Positions 46,087 to 56,870 of a stretch of 64,000 nucleotides of DNA are shown piece after piece. Position numbers and translations under genes: made by a program. Within the stretch, counting starts at the first letter, position 1; each line of letters opens with the position of its first letter. The stretch is from Nyssa sinensis (lineage: Eukaryota; Streptophyta; Magnoliopsida; Cornales; Nyssaceae): assembly GCA_008638375.1 (NCBI GenBank), contig CM018035.1, forward strand, positions 29,669,307 to 29,733,306, written 5' to 3'. The notes beneath the pieces were generated by a model, which had not been told where the DNA came from, made no database searches, and worked only from the letters and a program-made list of their open reading frames with translations.

Positions 46087-47792
46087 GACTTAATAAAGTT
46101 ACCAAAAATGTATAAATGAAATTAAAAAGTCCATGTAAATGTTATAAGGACCAACTGGACCCAAAAATGAAGTCCAAATATGTAAATTGTGTACAGAGAA
46201 ATATGGGATACTTAAAAAAGGATAAATTACCATTATGCCCTTGAAGGGCTAAATAAGATATGAAGCATCAGGAAACCCTAAATTAGGAGTTTGAGAATCT
46301 CTTAATCAATTAGACTAAGTTCAAAATAACTTAAAACACTGAATAGAGATGTTTAGAATTAGAATGAATACTAATTCAATATGCAATGTATTTTTGGTCT
46401 ATAATTATAGGATCACCCAAATGATGGAAAAATAGAACAAGGTTACGGGATAGCTACTATGGTGCTAGTATGGGAATGCAATGCTTAAAATCCAATGTAA
46501 GTAAACCTGAACTCTAATATGTGGATTTCTACTATACCAATGTGGCCTACTTGTATAGCTGTCAATCTTTGTTTCTTGAAATTGTATATCTGTAATTGCT
46601 TCAAGTCCACAAACCATTGATTACTATGTTTTACATTATGTGGAAACTTGTGATTCATTGGTATCATATTTGTTGTGAACATCTATGAGTCCTTTGACTC
46701 CTTGACTATATACTATCTTTGTGATCATTGTGATTCCTTTTGTTGTGGACGTTTATAACCTATGTATATGTTTATACCTTGTGGAATCCTTTGCTAATAA
46801 CATTATGTATGAGTACGCGGGGTTGTGTTTATCACAATGCCCATCTTGATTTTTTTAGATGTTGATGACCTACGGGTTAGTGCTTAGGAATGATACCCAA
46901 TACTTAGTCTTGATGAGGACATGATTATTTGATAAGAGCTCTTGGTGCCACTCAAGGAAACCCAAAGATGAATGGTGAACTTGAAGAAGTGTTGTTTGGG
47001 GGTAGCCGGGCCCTATTTGTTGATAGCATCTATTAGACTCAATTTGTATATGTTTGATTCCACACCATATGTTGATTTGATGATGTTATCCTTGAATGAT
47101 AAATACAACTTTAAGGCCTATCCTTGCATTTGATTTGAATCTTTTTGATTTGAACAACTAAACATCATTTGTTGACAAATTGTGCTTGTTGACTTGCTTA
47201 GTCATTCTTATTGCATTGTGAACTCTTTGTGTGAACTATGTTATTTTGGGCCTGATGGCCAATCCCTTTGAACTTGAAATCTTATGATTATTCTCTTGTT
47301 ATACACCATTGTGTAATCCATAGCAGAGTGAAGGATTACTTACTAAGCTAAGTTAGCTCACCCTAGAATTATAATAACTTTTTAGGTAACAAAATATGGA
47401 AGGAAATGCAATGATTGCGACTAATGGAGCTAGTGATATGCTTGTGGGCAACTTTGACAATGTATAGCTCCAAGCCTTAATTTGTATATATATCTTGTAA
47501 GGTTAATGTTAATGTTAGATATTGTGGCATAATGACAGTAGAAATGATATTAGATCTGAATGGTGATTTATGATGATGGAAATTGTACTTGGAGATAATC
47601 TAGTTGATGATTGTTAAAGTTTGATTTGTTATCAGATGAGTTGTATATGTGTAACTTCCGCACTTGATACATAAAAAGAAAAAAAAAATTATCACTCTTG
47701 GATGTAATTCATTTGATTTTGTACAGCCTGTCTGAGTGACAGTGTCGATCACTGGCCCTTAATTTGCATAGGGTGGGTTTCGGGTCATGCCA
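46087..47792 (+). repeat. Old LTR B, fragment 4 (3' end of LTR)
   Basis: Continues LTR B with family landmarks: AAATTACCATTATGCCC, the acceptor-like GTTAGCTCACCCTAGAA...CTTTTTAG (ends 47385), a AAAAAGAAAAAAAAA block, and the terminal GGGTGGGTTTCGGGTCATGCCA (usual GTGACA changed). It is the most decayed of the large LTRs. Confidence 0.75.
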
Positions 47793-47796
47793 AACC

Positions 47797-47813
47797 GGGT
47801 ATCAAAATTGGGT
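47797..47813 (+). other. Decayed primer binding site after LTR B
   Basis: GGGTATCAAAATTGGGT aligns with TGGTATCAGAGC-type sites with several changes, at the correct distance after the LTR end. It shows that LTR B was a 5' LTR. Confidence 0.55.
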
Positions 47814-47929
47814 TCTGTAATTTTGTGCACTTGTATTTTATTAGTTATGAGGTGTGTGAATGTGTATTTTACTATTTATAACATATGATGCAATTTTTAC
47901 ACTTACCAGGATTTCGAAGGGTCTTAGTT
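47814..47929 (+). other. Interior start of element B, no coding seen
   Basis: AT-rich leader-like sequence with no recognisable gag. The CACTA-like fragment follows. Confidence 0.4.
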
Positions 47930-48237
47930 CTACCGTAAGATCGTCTGCATAATCTCCTCAAGTTGGGACAGTTTCTACTCCAACTCAGCATTGCATTTCT
48001 CAAATTGCTCGGCCCTTTGTGTGACCGCTTGGACTCTCATGTCACTCTCCATAAAAGATGATGCCGGATGCATACCGGTTCCTCGACCTCAAACCCATCC
48101 ATACCTACAGCCCAAAACGAACATCTTATCCTATTACTCCTATCTGCAAATGTGTGATCAAACAAAGTAAAATCCTTAATCCCTTTCATGTACCTGGAAA
48201 AATACTTGTCCTTTAGGTCTATCTTACTCTTATCCAT
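47930..48237 (-). pseudogene. Fragment resembling CACTA (En/Spm) transposase ends
   Basis: On the minus strand an ATG at 48237 opens MDKSKIDLKDKYFSRYMKG then DFTLFDHTFADRSNRIRC. This fits the transposase-associated N-terminal domain of plant CACTA elements (family pattern: D+S..Y..RLS..Y..GV..F...A...RC.C..C), but stops matching right after IRC. A second stretch from an ATG at 48052 (MESDMRVQAVTQRAEQFEKC, then a stop, KLSQLEEIMQTILR) looks like the coiled-coil tail often found at the C-terminus. The large middle is missing: an internal-deletion derivative or an isolated fragment. I did not find CACTA terminal repeats. Confidence 0.45.
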
Positions 48238-48239
48238 CT

Positions 48240-48571
48240 TCGTCTTCCTAAGACATGTTAAACACATTGCTCATTATAAATATGAAATATGAATCCTAGC
48301 ATCTTCAACTTCTCTCTAAAGGGTAAGGTGGTCCCATCCCATTCAAGAATCCAAAATCTACATTTCAATCGACGACATTTCCCCACGGTTTTCTAAGTTC
48401 ACAAGATAGACGTTACCATGCCTAAATATGTACCTAGAGAACAATAGGAGACCGTTCTAAAAGTTTTTTCGAGCGAAATCAAGCATGCGCTACTACTTGC
48501 ATTACAGATTTATACATTTCCAAACTGTCCTACTCTAGACAATTCAAGAATCAATTTTTGTACACACAAGT
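48240..48571. other. Upstream flank of CACTA-like fragment, non-coding
   Basis: No LTR landmark and no ORF. Could be the 5' untranslated part of the CACTA-like fragment (minus strand). Confidence 0.35.
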
Positions 48572-48895
48572 TGTGATATCCCGACCCGGGATACGACACG
48601 TTTACCAAGGTCAATCGACTGAATAGTGTAATGTGAGCTATTTGAGCTCTGTATCATGGTATTTCATGAAACCAAATGATTGAGAGATGTGAATGGTTTG
48701 CTTAGAATAGCTAGTGCCGAGCACCCCAGGATCCTAACATCGTAATACGTGCACGCACGCACTTCCATGCCCATGAATATTGCATGCATGCATAGCTTGA
48801 ACAAAATAATGGTATGTAAATACCTTTAGAAATACATATATATGTGTACATATAAATATATATGAACGTATATGATTGACGTATATAAGTATGTA
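48572..48895 (+). repeat. LTR G, part 1 (interrupted)
   Basis: Starts TGTGATATCCCGACCCGGGATACG. It is a relative of the Tekay-like LTRs and is cut at 48895 by the Tekay-like element (TSD ATGTA). Resumes at 63397/63402. Confidence 0.8.
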
Positions 48896-49533
48896 TGTAA
48901 TATCCCGACCTGGGATACGTCACGTATACCGAGGTAGGTCGGTTAAACTATGTAACTTGAACGGTAAGAAATGTATATCATGGTATTTCACGGAAATGAA
49001 TGACTGGAAATGGAAAATGATTGAATGTATAAACCGTGCCGGGCAACACCCGAGCACCCCGGGACATCGCATCGTAAAGCGTGCACGCTCGTATTTCTAT
49101 GCATGCCCGTGTTTCATAGACACGTAGTACACCGAAAATTAGTGTATGCGTACATGCCCAGAGTTTAAGTATATACGTATATAATGGGCGTATAGGTACG
49201 TATAAAATATGTATAATTATGGGCTATGCATGTACATATATATTATATAATGTATTATAATATATATATATATATGTGTGTATATTAAATTAAAATAAAA
49301 AGGGGAAAGAAAAGAAAAGTGGGCAAAGGCTGTTACCAGCCGTGCAAGTGTGTGTGAGTGGGTGAAGATGTATTATATATATATATATATAGGTATGAAA
49401 AGGTGTGTGTGTGTGTACGGTTGAATGTGTGTGTGTGAGGAGTTGAGTGTATAACACTCAATAGGGAGTGGTGGAAACAGAAAGTGGGTGATGGAGTGTG
49501 TGAGTAGATCTCAGGGTATGGTGAGGTCTGACT

Positions 49534-49535
<2 letters not shown>

Positions 49536-49558
<23 letters not shown>
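49536..49558. repeat. (AG)n microsatellite in 5' LTR leader
   Basis: About 11 AG units. The 3' LTR copy (about 60567-60609) is nearly twice as long, so it expanded or contracted after insertion. Confidence 0.9.
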
Positions 49559-49566
<8 letters not shown>

Positions 49567-50747
49567 GCTTAGCATATATATGTGATCTCTCACTCTCGGG
49601 AGAAAAGGAAACCAAAGGAAAGGTCAAGAACTGAAGGGGAGAAGAAGAGAGAAAGATTGATTCAGGAATAGAGAGAGGAGCGGAAGGGAAGAGACCCACA
49701 AAGCAAAGGAAAAACGAAAGCAAGGTGAGCCACTGTTTCTGTTTCAAACTTTTGTAGCATGATTTGATTCATTTTGAATATAGGGTCTAGATCAGCGTAA
49801 AATATAGAACTAAATGCAAAAATAATGATAGAAAACGGTTAAGAAACCAAAGAGAAAATCCGAGTTGCAGGTTCGGGAGGATAATCTGGGTTTCATTGAT
49901 TTTATGTTTAAAACCTTGCATTTAGTTTGTAAAAATGTTGCTATAAAGTGCAGAAACACTTTAGGAACAAAATGGGTCCAAAACAGTTGAGAAACAGTTG
50001 TGAAATAAAAAGAAACCAGTTGGCCGGAAAAACGGCCAGAGACGTTTGACCCCCTATTCGTGAAAATTTAGGAGGTTTCAATGGAAACGGAGAGTGGATT
50101 TGAAATACTTGAGAGAAGGGTGAGAGAACGACATTTAATTTGGGGCAAATCGAGATCGAAATCCAATCACCGTCGCCGGAGAAGGCGACGGAAACCTACT
50201 GGTGCTCCACCGGAAAAATGAGGAAGACAACACTGTTGTCTCGGGTTAAGACGAACCGGGTCCGGGCCGGGTCGGGTTGGGATCCGACCGACCGCTGTAG
50301 CTGATCCGAAAAATGAGGGTAAATTTTTCGTTTTTGAGGTAGAACACTTTGCATGCATAGTTTATAAATTTTGTTGGTTTTATCGGTAAAGTGCATTTCT
50401 ACATTGTTTTCACCGAACGACCTATTTAGAAACATATTTAGAGTGTGTCATAGAAGAGTAAAGTACTTAGAATAATGTGAAGTATCCGCTATATGAAAAT
50501 CAGCCAAAACGGAAATGGTTTCCAGAATTGGACAAAAAGGGTATTCGGGTGACCCGGGTGGAACGGGTTTAAGCCGACCTCAAATGGAAATGTTTCCTTC
50601 CAATAATTTTTATTTCAAATAATTTTATGAACATTGGTTAAAACAGAATTTCAATTTGAAGCATTTAGGAATGAGCTGTAGAGTAACGGGGTTACGGCCT
50701 CATTAAGGGTAAAATGGTCATTTTCCCTTGCCCCTTTGATTCCCCAC

Positions 50748-50754
50748 TATAAAT
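50748..50754 (+). promoter_or_regulatory. TATA box in F1 solo LTR
   Basis: CCCCACTATAAATGCAGC. About 255 bp downstream lies TTTTAG|GTATGATG (donor, intron first base ~51002). Confidence 0.5.
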
Positions 50755-51613
50755 GCAGCTCATATACTTCATCCTTATCATATATGCATTCAGAAATATC
50801 AGAGATCTCGTCCATATAGAGAGAGGGAGAGAAAAGCCCTAAAAACCCATATTTTCAAGCTGCCGGAACACACATTTCGAGGAGGAATTTGGCCGAACTT
50901 CCTTCTGAGAAAGTGTTCAACTCAACAAGTACTATAGACTCACCAAAAATTTTAGACATCCAGAAAGTACAGCCTTCTCAGTTTAAGAAAAACTGATTTT
51001 AGGTATGATGTAGTGCTAAGCTAGTAATAGATTTAAGTTTTCTTGTATTTTTTCATGTTGTTGGATTGTTTAGGATGTGTATTTGAGATTAGGAACCCAC
51101 ATAAGAAGTAGTTCCCTTGAAAAGCTTAGAGTTGGTAGTTTAGAGATATATTGTGTTTATTGGTGTGTTTGATGATTTATTGCCTTGACTTAGGTGTGTT
51201 TCATGATTAGGATTGTGTTGCTACAATGTTTAAACCTATATGCATGTTGACACATCTTGTGGTTTGGACCATATGATGAAATTGTGCTTTAGTGCTTGAT
51301 GGAATGTTTATGTGCTTTATAAATTGTGGGAATTGTGAGATTGTGACTTGAATAATTGTTGATATGTTTTAGGCATGATATATATGTGATGAACATGATA
51401 TTTTGGTGTTTTAAGTTATGTATTTTGTAGAATAAATGGCATGAATTGAAAAAGGGCACACCATGTATTTGACAAATTGTCACATAGAGTTGCATGATGA
51501 GATCATGACATTTTGGCATGGTGAAATTCTTTGGACACATGGTGTGAGTTGAGCATGAAGTGCTATGCATTATGAGGGTGTAGATCCTGTGGTGAAAAAC
51601 CCAAAATTGGCCA

Positions 51614-51706
51614 TTGGTACTCGCATGCCATCGAGGTCCGGATCGTAAAGCGAGACATATATTGGTACTTGCATGCCAACGGGGAAGAACCGTGAAGCGA
51701 GACATG
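51614..51706. repeat. 49-bp duplication in F1 solo LTR (inverse orientation)
   Basis: Two units GGTACTCGCATGCCA...AGCGAGACAT, counterpart of those at 1085 and 7726. Confidence 0.65.
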
Positions 51707-52527
51707 GGTGACATAGTGTTGCATGTGTGCGTCATGCATATAGACATTGCATGGCATTGGGGAAAAATGGGATTAAAATTTTGAAATGTACACTTGCACA
51801 TGCCACGCCCTTAAATTTGTTTCTAGTATTAGTATTACATTATACCAGCAGTTGAGCTGACCCATTCGTGGGCAATATGTTTCAGATGAGACCCCGGGTA
51901 CTTGAGATTTCTTCAAGTCTTGAAGGATGGGAAAACATAGACTAAATTGAAGATTTGGCCCTTGGGGCACTTTTTGGATGTATGGGCATAAGCCCAATTT
52001 ATTTTGTTTTGTATTGGAACAAGTGTAAATTTTAGGCCTTGGGCCGTTTTAATATGCATGAGTTGTGAATCAAATGAATGTATAATGATTGTAGTTTAAT
52101 TATATTTTACATGGATATGTTGGATATGGAGAATGCATGTTTTGGTTGGATGGATTTGTGGCCACCGTATGAGGGTGGGTTGTTGGTGAATTTATATTCA
52201 TACATGTTGTGAAAATTAGGTGGAAAAGCCTTGGAAAAAACAAAGGAAATTATGCCCAAATTTTCCGAAAAACTTGAACACTAGACATGGGTGTAAAACA
52301 CTGTTGAAATGGTGGGAAAAGATGTCTAAAATGGGGGCTTAAAAGCTGGGAAAAATGGGCTGTAAACTGGGTGGAAAAGAGGTTTAAAGGACTTGGAAAG
52401 AATTTGGAAAAAATGGAAAAATTTGGAGCAATAAACTGAGAAAAATTGGACTGCTGGACAGAGAAATTTGCTCTCTGTCCGGAACAGTAACTCTGAAAAA
52501 AATCAGAGAATCAGACTGCACCAAGCC

Positions 52528-52880
52528 ACTGCCCGCGCGCCTGCGCCGCGCCCTGCGCGCGTGCCGTGGCTTGGCCTGTTGCCCTGCTGCTACACCCTAC
52601 TGTCCAGCCCTGTTTCACCACCCTTTTTGGCCATCTTTTGAGCTATTTGTGGGGCACCCTTTGGGCTATATTTGAACACTATTTTGGCCCATGTTTGGTC
52701 AATTTTTGGGACATGTTTGGGCCCCCTTTTGGGCTGTTTTAGGGACCTGTTTGGGCCATGTTTTGGCCATGTTACGACCTAGATTTCAAAGCCACATTTG
52801 GGCATCCACTAGGACCAAACTTGGGCTGATATTTGACCATTTTTTGACGATGTCCTAGGACATTTTGGGGGCATCCTAGA
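52528..52880. repeat. GC-rich block and TTTGGGCC-rich irregular repeats in F1 solo LTR
   Basis: 52528-52570 is dominated by GCGC/CGCGC. It is followed by many irregular copies of TTTGGGCCA / TTTTGGCCAT to 52880. The same area of the 6326-9107 LTR (6540-6850) has the complementary pattern (AAACATGGCCTGAAAGG). Confidence 0.6.
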
Positions 52881-53639
52881 CATTACTTTAAGGGGGTTTT
52901 TGGGGATACTGTAAGGCTATTTCAAGGACCATTTTTAAACATGATTTAAATTGATTGGAGCATTAATTAAGACAAGAATTTAATTTTTATCTTGGGGGAA
53001 AATTTAAAGAATAATAAGGGATATTTCACTTATGTTTACTGCATTGACCTTTCTTTTCTTTTCTTTTATTTCGTTCAGTCGCTCCCCGGGTTCACGAAAA
53101 TTCAGGGGTGTGACAACCGCAATAATGGAGCCAACACTGCGTCATTTTATGTTTGGAATTTAAATAAATTGGGCTTGTTTGGCTATGGGGATAGGAAATG
53201 GAAATTGGGTTTGGGCTTATTCCAACCACGGATAAGGATAGGGACTGGGTTATTGGAATCCGGTTCTTGAATTTAACTGAACCGTTTGGTTCAGGGGAGG
53301 ACTGGACCGGTTTAGGGTTCCTAGCCATGAGCCCACTGGTTCAGACTGGAACTTAGGGAAATTTCATTTTGACCCCAAATGTTTTAAGAAACCCCACTAA
53401 GGCCCAAGCAGGAAATTAATAAAATATTAATTTTACAAAAATACCCCTATTTCAAATGTGGGTCAAACGAAGTCCAAACGGGGTAAATGAATAGTCAAAA
53501 TTTATTATGTCGGATGTTCTGAGTCCAATGGTGGGGTCCGTTTTACGAGACGGGACCCTGAAGGATAAAATACCGTAAAAGTGCAAAATGACCATTTTGC
53601 CCTTTTCAGTACAAAAGTCCAAATGGAATTCCGCGAAAG

Positions 53640-53700
53640 CCTAAACCGACTTTCTTCGGCATTCCGGACTCAATGGTAAAGTCTAAATTAGTATTTGAAA
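53640..53700. repeat. GGACTC dyad unit in Tekay-like 5' LTR
   Basis: GGACTCAATGGTAAAGTCT at 53666-53684 with the preceding ACTTTCTTCGGCATTCC context shared with LARD and LTR D. Copy at 61891-61909. Confidence 0.65.
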
Positions 53701-54592
53701 TACTGATGATGGAAAGGCATAAAATTTGATGAATAGAATTTATTCTAAAACGTATTCATTGATATATAAGGAACTCGAAAGGCAAGGGTACACTCACGGA
53801 TTCCTGATCTAGAATCACGATAGAGGTAAGTGGATCACTCTCTCTTACATGTGGTGTTTCCACAAGCCAAGTTCATTCTTTTACTGCCAAACTCGTACTC
53901 TTGAATGTATTGATATCCTTGAATCCACAATTCGATATTTTCCTATCTTGTGGACATTTGATTGACTGATGTATCATTGTTATCATGTTTCACTGTGCCT
54001 TGAAAGTACCTCATGTTATTGCTATCCACAATGTGATATTGTTCTATCTTGTGGACATTGATTGACTGTTGTATCATTGTTATCATGTTGAACCATGCCT
54101 TGAAAGGCGTACTATTATGCTTTCATTGAATCTATGATATTCCATTTTATACTTCTATGGAATCACGAATGATCATGATATGTTATGAATACCGGATTTG
54201 TGCTCAGTCACAATATCCATCCGATGCTTCTGTATTAACTGGAGACCTAAGGGTCAAGTCCATGAATGGACAGGTGGCAGGAATGAATTCCTCGAAGGCT
54301 TTCCACCGGCAATTGACTGGCATGATCACTGGCATTTCATTGCATTTCCATTGGCATTTCATTTGCAATTTCACTGGCATGTTACAGAATAAAAGCATCT
54401 CTTATGACTGACAGAACTTGATTGTTGAATGGAGCTATCCCTTATGATTCTTCAAGTCTCGAAGGACTTGCATTAATTGATTTGATTGTGATCGGTTCAT
54501 TGTGGCAGTACTTCATTGTGGTTATATTATCATTGAACTTCTTCATATTGACATTATACCCAGTACTTCTGATTGTGTATTGTGATTACTGT

Positions 54593-54646
54593 TCATTGGC
54601 CCTCGTGGCAATTGTTTCCATTGGCCCTCGTGGCAATTGTTTCCAT
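54593..54646. repeat. 26-bp tandem repeat, 2 copies (5' LTR)
   Basis: Units CATTGGCCCTCGTGGCAATT then GTTTC. The 3' LTR has three copies (62817-62900), so copy number changed after insertion. Confidence 0.85.
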
Positions 54647-55141
54647 TGGCTATCACAGCATCTTATTCTTATGATTGGCTATCATAATCTTATTCATGGA
54701 TTCATTGATCATCGATACCTAGTGTTGGAGATTTGCATTTACTTACTGAGTTTTGTAGCTCATTCCACCCCACTTACCCCCATTTCAGGTGCGAGACCCC
54801 AGTAGGTGTCTGAGAGCGTAAGGGGACATTTTGAAGTACGGTATCAGTCTATGTTAGTTCTCCCATGTATTCACCACCCCCGGGTGCTGTTTACGTTTAG
54901 TTCTCATTTTGTCTTATGTAGAACTATGTCATGTATTTAATAGACTTTCACTGTTTAAGTTATTTAAAAGACTTCCGCTGGATTACTGTAATTGATAAAG
55001 ACTTCCTGCTGTTCATTGTTCAAAATTTTTAGTACATTGCATATTAGTACTATGATACAGGAATGGAAAAAGTAGGGACGGCCTTCGGGTCGGCCCCGCG
55101 ACACGAGATCCGCATAGGGTGGGTTTCGGGTCGTGACAGCT

Positions 55142-55159
55142 TGGTATCAGAGCTATAGG
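55142..55159 (+). other. Primer binding site of Tekay-like element
   Basis: TGGTATCAGAGCTATAGG, three bases after the LTR end GTGACA. Initiator-Met tRNA type. Confidence 0.92.
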
Positions 55160-55234
55160 TTCGGTTGTGAGTCATGGGAGATAGGACTAGAGTTAAGACT
55201 GTTAGATATGACTGACATTTTATATCTTGCAATC

Positions 55235-55405
55235 ATGGACAAATTGTCTTACACATTGACTGGTCATCTCATTGGTTACTTCATTGGTTACCTCACTGGT
55301 TATCTCATTGGTTATCTCACTGGTTATTTCATTGGTTATCTTCATTGGTTCTATTCACAGTCATGGTTAACACAAGGCAAGGTCTGTTACCCATGGATCG
55401 TTTAG
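55235..55405 (+). other. Minisatellite-encoded upstream ORF overlapping gag start
   Basis: An ATG at 55235 (MDKLSYTLTGHLIGYF...) reads through seven 15/16-bp units (ATTGGTTAYCTCACTGG, 55255-55350) that give a hydrophobic IGYLTGY repeat. It ends at 55405, overlapping the gag ATG (55363) in another frame. May be chance, or an upstream ORF affecting gag translation. Confidence 0.3.
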
Positions 55406-56451
55406 AACAATTGGAAAGAATGATGCGGACTATCATTGAAAGTCTACCACAGATTCAAGCTAGTGCTAGCCAACCCGCACAGCCAGTACAACAAGAACAG
55501 CCTGTCAACGCAGGCGACAATGTAGGAAACCGTCAAGGAAATGAGTGAGACGCTGCATACTTATATGAGCGGTTTTAGAAAATGAAACCCCCGACATTCG
55601 ACGGTACGGGAGGGGCCACTATAGTTGAGGAGTGGTTATTAGAGATGAACAGGATTTTCAAAATCCTGATATGCACTGAAGTCCAAAAAGTGGCATACGC
55701 CACTTATATGCTCAAAGGGATGGCACATAAATGGTGGATGATAGAGGAAGATAAAGAGCCAGGCATGAACTGGCAACGATTTACCGATATCTTCAACAAG
55801 AAGTACTTCTCCCAAGAAGTACGAAACCGAAGAGTTGCAGAGTTTATGGTACTGCAACAGGGAGCAATGACGGTAGAGTAATACGAGGCCAAATTTATTG
55901 AGTTGGCCAGGTTTGCTCCAAGTGCTGTCAATACCGAGGATCTGAAAGCTCGCAAGTTCGAGGAAGGATTGAGGTGGGCTATCAAGGATAGACTGGTACC
56001 CCATCGACTGGCTACCTATGATGATGTAGTGGAGACAGCTCGAGTCATAGAAAGGAGTGGCGAGGAATTCGCCAAGAGGAAAGGGAACCAGAAGCATGGA
56101 GGTAACCAGAATAAGAGGCAAGGGCCTTCTGCTTCGGGACATGGATCTACATTTACCAGACCTGGAGCCACATCACAAGCGACAGGGTCCGGTCAAAAGA
56201 AACAAGGCAACACCAAAAAGAGGGCAGCCAAGTGCTCTCGTTGCAATAAAATCCATAAGGGCCAATGTCTCAAGGACAGCAACGCTTGCTACTACTATGG
56301 CCAAGAGGGACATTATGCAAGAGAATGCCCTCAGAAGGATCAGGCCACGCCTAGCACTGCTCCGGTTAAGGCACCAACAACCGGAATAGCACCACCTAGA
56401 CCTCCAACCCAAAGGAATGGACAGGGGAACGTCCAACAGCAGGCAGGATGA
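55363..56451 (+). pseudogene. Tekay-like Gag
   Basis: Start chosen at 55363 (MVNTRQGLLPMDRLEQLE), the usual gag opening of this lineage. An early Q/P-rich linker contains a TGA (55546) and a TAG (55576). The capsid-type domain reads KMKPPTFDGTGGATIVEEWL (55582), AYATYMLKGMAHKWW, then TAA at 55879 where TVEQYEAKF is expected, then ARFAPSAVNTEDLKARKFEEGLR. The nucleocapsid has CSRCNKIHKGQC and a CCHC knuckle whose second Cys is Tyr (CYYYGQEGHYAREC, 56287-56328). Ends at TGA 56449-56451, probably a CGA-to-TGA change, because protease continues in frame: gag and pol were one ORF. Confidence 0.88.
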
Positions 56452-56870
56452 GTTTTCTCCCTTTTACCAGGAGACGTGCAGGCTACAACCTCTGTAGTCG
56501 CAGGTACTCTTTTAGTATGCTCACAGCCTGCTCATGTTTTATTTGACACTGGATCTACACATTCATTTGTATCCCCTACATATGCTGCTAGATTGAACCT
56601 AGTAACGGAACCCTTAGGGTATTTACTGAATGTTTCTATACCATCGGGGAAATCATTGTTGGGGGATACCATGTATAGGAATTGTGGGATACAGATTGGG
56701 GATACACATTTATTGGCTAACCTTATACCCTTGGAAATTTGTGGATTCGACATTATCCTTGGAATGGATTGGCTGGCCGCCAATCACGCTACGATAGACT
56801 GTGTGGCCAAACGAGTTCTCATACAGAATCCCCAGTTTCCAACAGTTAACTTTGAAGGGACAAGGGGTGG
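56452..56870 (+). pseudogene. Tekay-like protease
   Basis: In the gag frame: VVAGTLLVCSQPAHVLFDTG (catalytic Asp codon 56545-56547), STHSFVSPTYAARLN, and the flap/C-terminal [21 protein letters not shown] frameshift near 56865 separates it from RT. Confidence 0.85.

Larger units (their letters stand above)
51002..53080 (+). other. Predicted leader intron in F1 solo LTR
   Basis: Donor TTTTAG|GTATGATG is conserved in the LTRs at 1781 (minus) and ~8425 (minus). The acceptor is a strong pyrimidine tract ACCTTTCTTTTCTTTTCTTT then TATTTCGTTCAG ending at ~53080, 35 bp before the LTR end. Acceptor conservation in the other F1 copies is weaker (...GGGTTTTAG). Confidence 0.4.
50296..53115 (+). repeat. 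Solo LTR of family F1 inside the Tekay-like 5' LTR
   Basis: 2820 bp, TGTAGCTGATCCG...AAAATTCAGGGGTGTGACA, with TSD ACCGC at 50291-50295 and 53116-53120. Absent from the matching position of the 3' LTR, which proves insertion after the Tekay-like element landed. It is the reverse complement in order of the LTRs at 1-2464 and 6326-9107 (shared 49-bp duplications, TTTAGGTATGAT block). So three F1 LTRs are in this window. Confidence 0.93.
48896..55138 (+). repeat. 5' LTR of Tekay-like element (split by nested F1 solo LTR)
   Basis: TGTAATATCCCGACCTGGG ... GGGTTTCGGGTCGTGACA. Removing 50296-53120 joins ...CCGACCGACCGC|AATAATGGAGCC, identical in order to 61336-61352 of the 3' LTR. Predicted leader intron donor CAAG|GTGAGC at 49725, acceptor CCCCCATTTCAG ending 54788. 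Confidence 0.93.

Noticed and set aside
54157..54805. ORFs rich in SIGISLHFHWHFICN and similar (also 62382-62937)
   Set aside because: Located in the LTR, present in both LTR copies and built on CATTGGCATTTC-like repeats; no gene.
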